From the NCBI RefSeq assembly GCF_000003605.2, contig NW_003142804.1, positions 41,572-105,571 on the forward strand: a stretch of DNA of 64,000 bases. The letters run 5' to 3'. Shown piece by piece: positions 1-9,200 of this stretch. Source of the DNA: Saccoglossus kowalevskii. Its lineage: Eukaryota > Hemichordata > Enteropneusta > Harrimaniidae. The position numbers were made by a program, and so were the translations under genes. Each line of letters begins with the position of its first letter. Position 1 is the stretch's first letter. The notes under the pieces are model-generated. The model did not search any database. It saw only the letters and a program-made list of their open reading frames with translations, and had not been told where the DNA came from.

Positions 1-247
1 TTTCCCACAATCCAATGTGCTCTTCAAATGGAAATCACAAGTATGAGGTCTGACCTGGGCGCGACTTGCACTGAATACCACTGGCGACTCCTTCGATACC
101 GTCCAATCACCTAAAATGACCTAATTAAAGCTTGGAAACGTCTTAGTTTGTACTCGTTGATCTGCGCAACAGTCAAAGTCGCCATCTTTGTTTGTATGAG
201 ACCCATATATATCGCGCATGCGGTGGCACGACGACTACTGCGCTTTA
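1..247. mobile_element. Family C MITE, left end cut by window
   Basis: This matches the 17653 and 52647 copies over its whole length: the ATCCAATG block, the CACCTAAAA block and the terminal ACGACTACTGC followed by CTTTAA. It is a non-autonomous DNA element inserted in the channel intron after LDLa repeat 8. Confidence 0.75.
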
Positions 248-3200
248 ACCATGCGATAGTCGTACTTACCTGTACAGTTATTCTCGTCCGTACCATCTAT
301 GCAGTCTGGCGTTCCATCACAAACGTGCATTAACGGTAAACATACGACACCGAGGTCACACGCGAACATCGAGCATTCTGTATTGTTAAATATGAATCAA
401 AAAGTTGTTTAGAAGAACATATCACGTTGGTACTGAGCAAAACCACGACAATTATACAAGATGTATTGATCCAAGACAACTGCTGTACGGCATACTTTGT
501 AATAAGACTCTTGATATAGTTAGCATTTGTATTTGACCGTTAACTATTATAAAGTGGTCGTTTTTTTTGCTATGATTGTTACTGAACCGGAAATTAAATT
601 TTATAAAAGACAAATTATTCATGACGTCAATGGGTGTAAGCAATGTCGTCCAAATATAGTGTAGAAGTCCGTCATTAGGAAGATAGCAAATCTCTCAAAT
701 ACAATTTTTGTTTGTTTGTTTTTTAACAAACAAAAAACGATCAATACAAAAAAAAAAAATTATATTGCCCTCAAGTCGTAAAATTGAAAAATTGGGTCGG
801 TCGGTCGGATTTTTTTTTTAAACTTCATAGTATTCGGAACATGTCAGAGAAATACAGATCAACCCGAGGTTCAAAGTCGCTACGTATGCCTCCGGTAACC
901 CTGGCGATCAAACAACGGTCCCGGATCGTTAATTTTTAGAGGAAACACTTTTTACAGCTTAAAATGGTGAGTTTTTAATATTTGGGCCTATTAAAAGAAA
1001 CACAAAAAAAAACCGCGACTAGATACTGTAGAATACTTTATTTTCGCTTGGAATTTATTTTCGCTATTATCGCTGAAGGGATGTTTCCGTGAAAATAAAA
1101 TCCAGTGAATATACTTTTTTCCCTATATTTCATATTAAACTCATCAAAAATCAGTGAAAATAAATTCCATACAAAACGCTCAAAAAGCCTTTTCATCAAA
1201 AATTAATTCCAGCGAAAATAAAGTATTCAACACTAGTATTTCATATTTTTCGGTCGGTCGCTGAGGGCAACAAAACAATTTTTTTTTGGCCTTACCACTC
1301 ACGTCACATATGCGCTTCGTCGCTAGTGGGCATCGCTCAGGTACGATGTACAGCTTGTGATGTGTTATATTAAGATAAACTGATCATAATTCTTTAGTCT
1401 GAGTAGCGTGTCATACTTTCAACACAGTCATAAACGTAAATATTTCATACGACATTTTAGTATATGTGGGAGATTATAAATTATGAAGTACTTACCTACA
1501 TCGTTGGGACCCACTGTACTGCCATTGGGTCCCGATCCCGATCCTGAACCTGATCCCGATCCGCTGGACCCAGTGCCTTTGACAAAATAATATTTCACAT
1601 AAAAATGATGACTAGCTTTAATTATTGGAAGCAGAAGCTGTTGAACGCAAGGATTGCGACTTTGTATCCATTTTTATTGCTATATTACTAGTATATATTC
1701 CCATATGAGAAATATAAATTTTAGCGTGAAGTGAACTTTTAATTGCTTCAGAACGGTTGCATTGATTACATGATACGAATGTCTGCATAGATTGTTAATA
1801 CTTACAATTCTCAGGCTCGTCTGTGCCGTCTTGGCAATCATTGTAATTATCACATACCCAATATGGCGAGATACACTTTGTACTATTATCACAACTGAAA
1901 TCTGTGCACACTGGGAAGTGAGTAGGAGGACAGTATTGGTATCATATCGTTATATTCAATAATTATTGTGATGAACATAGGTAAAACAGAAACATGTATC
2001 GTAATATTGTTTTTGTCCTTGCTTGTATTATCCTGAGATCTTTAAATGTTTTTTTTTCTCTCGGAAACTTTACGTATTGTTAGGCGAGTAATATACAGGC
2101 CATCCCATCATGCATAGCGAGCGTATTCTCGTCACTCTCAATACTATCTGATTATCATTATCATTTGACTTAGTGCGGAAACGGGGTTCATATCATCGAG
2201 GCTTGGAATGGTTGCATGTTGGTTCCTTGTTTAACACATTTGTGATATTTTTTTCGCAAAACTGTATGTCGCGCACGTATTTCATCGCAAGAGTGAATAG
2301 CTGCAAACACCGTTAATGTAACTCTTACCGCAATTTGTTTCGTCCGATCCGTCCATACAGTCTGCGTAGTTATCACATCGATACACAGACTGGAAACATG
2401 TTCCGTCGTTGCAGGAGAAATATTCGTCCGATCCAGTAGCACAGTTATCTGAGAAAAGTTGTTTTCAAACGTGTTCGTAACATGATCGGAATATATCAAA
2501 TGTGCGTAGTTCGGTGAATGTTACAATGAGCATTGTATATTTATAATGTAGAAATGATGAGTGCGTAATGTCAGAAGTATGTCGTCATTAATGAAAGTAT
2601 TCAGAATTCATTCATTTTGAATTATAATTCCAGCCAATATGCTAACTTTAAAAATGTGCGGTGTTACCGGATTATTTTTCGAGAAAATGATCATGCTTGT
2701 TGTATTTTAAAGAATGGTGGATATTGTATGTCAGTATTAGAACACTTGGTAGCAATGTTTTCTATGGTACGTTAGAATCAATGCAAATTTTTTTGGTTTA
2801 TGACCAAAGACAAAAAAAAAAAAAACGTGATACAAAATGCTATAGAATTGGGAATAGCAAATTTGTGAATAATATTTAAATAGTTAATTTTTCCGATCTG
2901 TAACAGACAGTAGAATGGTGTTGACGTTACCATGGAACTATGGGACCATGAACATTGCCTTGCGATTTATCACACATTCGCTCAAACCAAAATGAATAGC
3001 CTCTACAACTTTACGCATCGGACAACTAAGTGTGAATACAAGTAATCATATGGTTGCTTTTTTTTTTATAACATCCTGTCTAGATTTTGCAATTCAAATT
3101 GGCATTAAAATTAATCAGAAGAAAAATGAAGTAATGACACTGAACATCTCAAACCAATTCAAAGTAAATGGAAAAGACGTTCTTTTATCAAAGAGATTCA

Positions 3201-6200
3201 CTTATCATGGGAGACATGGCGAAAGATCCGGATAAAAAAGATTAGGAATGCGTTTAAAATGCTTAATAACATATAATAGAGGCCCTGAAATTACATAACA
3301 CTAAGACAAAACACAAGTTGTATTGCAGCTATGTGCTATCCACTCTACTTTATGGCTCTAGTCAGGAGACATGGAACTGACAGTGAGTAACATCAACCAG
3401 CTATTAGTTTTTCACACAAAGACTCTGAGAAAAGTTTTGTAGGGTTTTCTTGCCAAACACCATAACCAATCACGATCTACTTATTGATGCCAGTAAGAGA
3501 GACGGTTACCGTATTGGAACTGGATTAGACATGGAATGAGGAGAGAACCTAAAGGACATCAGACGGAACAAAAAAAGTGGGAGAGCTAAGACTACCTTGG
3601 GTAAAACTGTGGAGGGTATGATATGAACATGAACCGGGGTAGTATCCAGAAAACATAAGAGTGAAGAACCTTTGTTGCTGTACTGCGTGCCAGGAGAAAT
3701 GGCGGACAGAAACTACCTTAGCTTACCTACTTCCATGTCGGAGCCCATGTCTGACCCTGCGTCTGAACCCATGTTTTGGCAGTCTTGCTGTTCATCATAA
3801 CCATTTGAACAGTCCGGGTATCCGTCACAGACCCAGTATATTGGTACACATTGTGTGGCATCACATGCAAACTGGTTGTCAGGACATACACCTACCAAAG
3901 GCACTGGAACTGAAACATACGACATTGATTAAGTAATGCATCACCATGCATAGTTTGCATCGCAAAGTGCCAACTATCAAATCTAGTCTTCCATTACCAG
4001 AGTAACGACCCACGATGTATCGCAATAGTATAATACACTGTGAAAACACGTACCTCGTGTATCTTCTTCGCAGTTTTGTTCATCTGCCGAGTCAGTGCAG
4101 TCTGCAAACCCGTCGCACTTAAAGGCCTGTGGAATGCACAATCTACCATTATCGCACAGGAAGCCAGCGGAACAGTTAGCAATTGTTCCTAATATGACAT
4201 AGAAGACACGTGTTTACGAGTGATTAGTGTGCAGGGGTGATGGTAGAATGGCATATTCAAAGCAGCTATTGCATTTCGTGTTTTTGACTACAAAATTCTC
4301 CCAATCCTGCTTTATGGCAGTGCAATATGGGGAACACATAAATCTTACGATATAGAAACAGTTCATCATACATTTTGTAAATTTGTTTTAGGGGTACACC
4401 CAAAGGCCACAAACTCTGCTGTGAGGGGGGAGTTGGGAAGACATCTAATTAGAACACATGTGAACAAAGAAATAATTCGGTATTGGTTAAAATGTATAGG
4501 TGGTGATAGGTGGTAAAAGAATGTTATGGCTATCAATATGACAGGGTAGAAAGGGGATTTAATTGATGGGCAACATATGTTAAGGATTTGTTATGTAATT
4601 TTGGTTTTGCACATGTATGGGAAAGCCAGTATGTGAATAATCCAAATTGTGTTCTGCTACAGTTTAAGCAACGGTGTCTAGATATTTCCCACCAACAGTG
4701 GCATGATCAGATTGGTAATAGTTCAAAATTATGCACTTATTCTAAATTTAAAAAAAAATTATTAGCCGGGGAAAAATATCTGGATTCTATCACCATAAGT
4801 GTTTTTAGAAAATCTCTCACTTGTTTTAGGATATCTGCTCATGATCTCATGATTGAAAAGGGTAGGGCATTAGGAATACCGCTTGACCAAAGATTGTGTC
4901 CTCTTAGTTGTAATCACATTGAAAACGAGTTCCAGTTTCTATTACAATGTCCCAAATTTGAGGAAATTAGAACTCGTTTTATAGACAAGTTTTACTATTG
5001 CCCAGCGCTTGAATGGAAATTTATTTTGCTACTGCAATCTGAAAATACACATACAATACAAAATCTTGCAAAATACGTACTAGTATTCTACTCTTTACAA
5101 AAACGTCATAGTTTGTTGGAAGAAAATTTAACTGAAATATAAATTTAATTTGGTATTCATAGGTGAAGTATAAGTTTGTATTATCCAGACAAGTAGTAGC
5201 AGTGGTTATTCTTGTCAAACGATCTATTTATTTGTGTTACATTTAAGTGTGTACATTATGGCCTACGGCCAATGGTACTGAATAAATATATATACATACA
5301 TATTCGGTGCGCGGTGAACTGAACACAAATCCTTGATACAAAGAGTGTATCTCAGTGATCACTACAATTATATTAAAATATACAGCTATATGTCTGCTTT
5401 ATTATTCACTAAGTGATTTAAAATACAATTTCTATGACTATTTTGGTATTCCTTCTGTATTGTTCACATTAGTCCGTTGGTGGCGCAAGCCAGCGTTATT
5501 CATATTCCCACTTACCACACCCCAACTCGTCACTTCCGTCTGTGCAGTCTACAACGTCATCACAAACACGTGCTTTTTCGATACATCCTCCTTTTTCTAC
5601 ACATTTAAACTCGCGTGACTTACATTCTGAAAAAAAAATCATTAGTATCAGCAAGTTAGTTATTTGTGGCAACAGTGTCAGATTTACTCGGACGTTCGGG
5701 GATTTTGTGATATTTTGAGTATTGCCATAGCAACCTTATTCATATTTATTCGTTTTTGTTATACTTTCAATAACGCTAGTGCATGTGTGTCTTTCATTCA
5801 AACATGGTCAGTTTACGCGAAACATTTATCCCAACAAATATACTAAAATTGTGTATGTATATTTCAAATAGCACAAGTAGTGTCATCACTACATATGGAC
5901 AAAGAACGAAGGGAAAGGTTCAGGATGGATCGAAGAACATTGCATTGTGATTGGTCAATTTGTTTTCAATCCTCATTTGCAATTCATAAAGTGATGTACA
6001 TATATATATCTTATATCATGTGAGGTGCGTTGGCTGCATTCAGGGCCACATCCAATGGCGTTAAAAATGTCACAGAGGTAAATAACATAGGTATCAGGCG
6101 AAAATTCATGTCAAAATTAGAAGATTAGGATTTTGCTGATGACATTGCACTATTTCCATCAAACATTCGCGGTTTACTGAAACTGCAACGCTCTTGGAGA

Positions 6201-9200
6201 CAACAAACATTCAAAAAACCACCAAGTAACTACAAGCAACACCCACGCTATAATGTCCTCGGCTGTCTTCTCTATTGACAATACTTACCACAATCGTCTT
6301 CGTCTTCTCCATCGTAACAGTTACGTGTTCTGTCGCACTCTTTTGTTTTAGCGATGCAAAAACCTCTATCGCTGCCACTCTGGCATTTGTACTTGGTAGA
6401 CCCACAGTCACCTGAAATATTTTAACGTATTCACAGTTTTATACAACATACAGCTCTCAATGACAGACGGTTTGCCGATTGAACGTGTCACTCAAGTTAA
6501 AGACCTTGGTGTCATATTGATGGATAACCTTACTTGCTCCGCTCATGTTGGCACTATTGTGAAAAAATAACATGCTAGGTCTAATAAAGCGCACATGTAG
6601 ACAATTTATCAGTATTACAAGTCTACGCAGTTTGTATATTTCGCTAATTAGAAGTCGTCTTGAATACTGTACCCAAATTTGGTCACCACATCAAAAATAC
6701 GTAGTTGGTAAAGTTGAGCGGGTCCAACAAAAGTGTGTCAAACACTTGGATCATCACAGTATCATGAAATATGCTTTCGTTTTAATTTATTGTCACTCGA
6801 GAATCGTAGAAATTTCCTTGACTCCGTCTTTTTGTATAAATGCCATAATATTATTTTTGATTCTCCCTACACTATTTCCAACATTCCTTTTCATGCTCAT
6901 TCCAGAAATCTCCGCTCCGTATATTCCTTCAAACTACCTCTTTGTCACAGTAATCTCAGAAAATATTCTTTTATCCCTCGATGTCTTGACTCCTTAAATT
7001 GTATTTAATATTGCTGGTTCAGTAGACATTTTTACGAGTCTATCGTCTTTTAGAACATCTGTTTTAAATGCCATAAGTTGAGCTTTGGGTCTTTTTTTAT
7101 TTTATATTATTTTTTTTAATGTATTTGTAATTTATGAGTGCCTGTAATTAGGGAAACCTGTTGGTTTCTCAAATAAATATATTGTGTGAGTTAGCATAAT
7201 ACTAAGAAATAAATAACTCACCATACACGCAGCCGGATTCGTCGCTGAAATCTCGACAATGGTTAATCCCATCGCATCTTAGGTATTGCTTTACACACAG
7301 TTCTCCATTGCCACATGCAAAGTCGTTGTCAATACATGGCACTACGTAAAAACAAAAACATTGATTGTGAAGGTTGTATACTAGTGTACTTACATGTACC
7401 ATGGATGTACTAACAATGGATGTACTAAGAAATTAATGACTTACATGTACTAATTAATAATGAGAAATTCAACAAACTACTTTACCATGTATTCGTTTTC
7501 TATATTTACATATACATGAGGCATAAAGATGAATGTACATAGTATGCTTAGTAAATACAGATTCTTTTCACTTCTGTAAACGTATTTGTGCTGAGTGTTG
7601 AAATTGATAACTCGTATTTGCTTACGCCGTTAACCATCAAAGGTGTGACCTTTCTGTCACAGCAGAATTATCCCGTGTGTATGCAAATTAGCAAAGCCAC
7701 GCAACTTGGATGTGGCAATATATGCAAATTAACATAACCACATCACGTGCTTATGGCAATATATTGTAACATAACCACACCACGTGCTTGTAGCAATATA
7801 TGCAAATTAGCATAACCACATCACGTGGGTGTGGTATATATCTGACTCACCATAGTAAGGTAAAACATTGTCATTGTCAATGGACAGCAGTCTTCTGTAC
7901 GGCGAGTCTTGGATGGCGGATTTACGGAGTTTGTTAACGTTACAAACTGTGACCGTTGGAAAGACCAGACGTTTCTCTGTTACTACTTCGATCTAAGGAA
8001 CGACAGAATAAACGTTATGGTTACCGCCTAACAACGTCTCAGCGATATATAAAGTTACCGCCTAACAACCAGCGATATCACTATATGATATATGTATATA
8101 TATATTGACAATGCAGTAATTAGGTTATTATAAAGTAATTTTTGTGGCTAAAAAAAATTAGCATCAGCAATTATTAGTATTGGGCATATTTTATTGAACT
8201 TGGTGACTGTGTGAAAGGTATGTAATGCTGTTATCGGATGTATCATGATGGAAATGTTGTGTAGTCTTGCACTTTATAAACAAATACTGTAAATGGGTTA
8301 ATTATTCACTGGGTTTTAATTTTGCTTATTTCGCTGACTAGAAAAATGAATGCGCTAAATTAAAACCCAGTTAATATGTAAAATTTAGCATAGAACACTT
8401 TATCTAAATGATAAAACCGTGAATTTAAAACCCACTGAATATGCCTGAACTAGTAAATCAGTGAAATTTAAAGCCAGTGAAAATTAGTCATTTTACAGTA
8501 ATAAGTACGTTATAAACTAGATCACCAATTCCATATATTAGAGTGTATGCAGTAAGTCTCAGTTTGCCAAATTGTTATTCACTGGAATCATGTATCCGTG
8601 TTATTGGGTTGTCGTTGAGGGCGGGTGAGCCAGAGACTACTAGTATAACGAACTGCGGATACGGAATTTGCTGGAATGTATCCCCTACGCTGTGTGACTG
8701 GCCGAATGCAAGCAAGGAGTAACCAAACTAGTTTTGGAATCACGAACCTCATGTAATTTGAGAATTTGACAAATTTTATATTCAAAGTGGCTTCCGATAG
8801 GCGAGAATGCTATTGGAACAAGCTCCCCAATTTTTTTTTATTTGTTCTTTTTTAAATTTATTTGGTGCCTTTCGCTTGAAGGGCGGCGGTCGTCGCACCG
8901 CGTCCTGTTCGATATGGGACTCATAGCGACGTATACAACGCGTGTAAAATACGTTGTTTGTTTACAATGAAATTCGAACAGGCGCTGTGCGACGACCACT
9001 ACCCTTTAACAGAATTTTAGATTTAACAAGTTAGCCGCCCCCTACTTGGAGTAAATTGTAAACGTTACCTTGGTCACGACGTTTCGCTCAAGGAAATCCT
9101 GGATTAAAGTCGTGGAGTGCCAAAAAAACGCACAGAACGCTGCTAGAGTAATCAGTATCCAGAATACTCTGATAAGTAAATTATCAGACATAAATATTCG

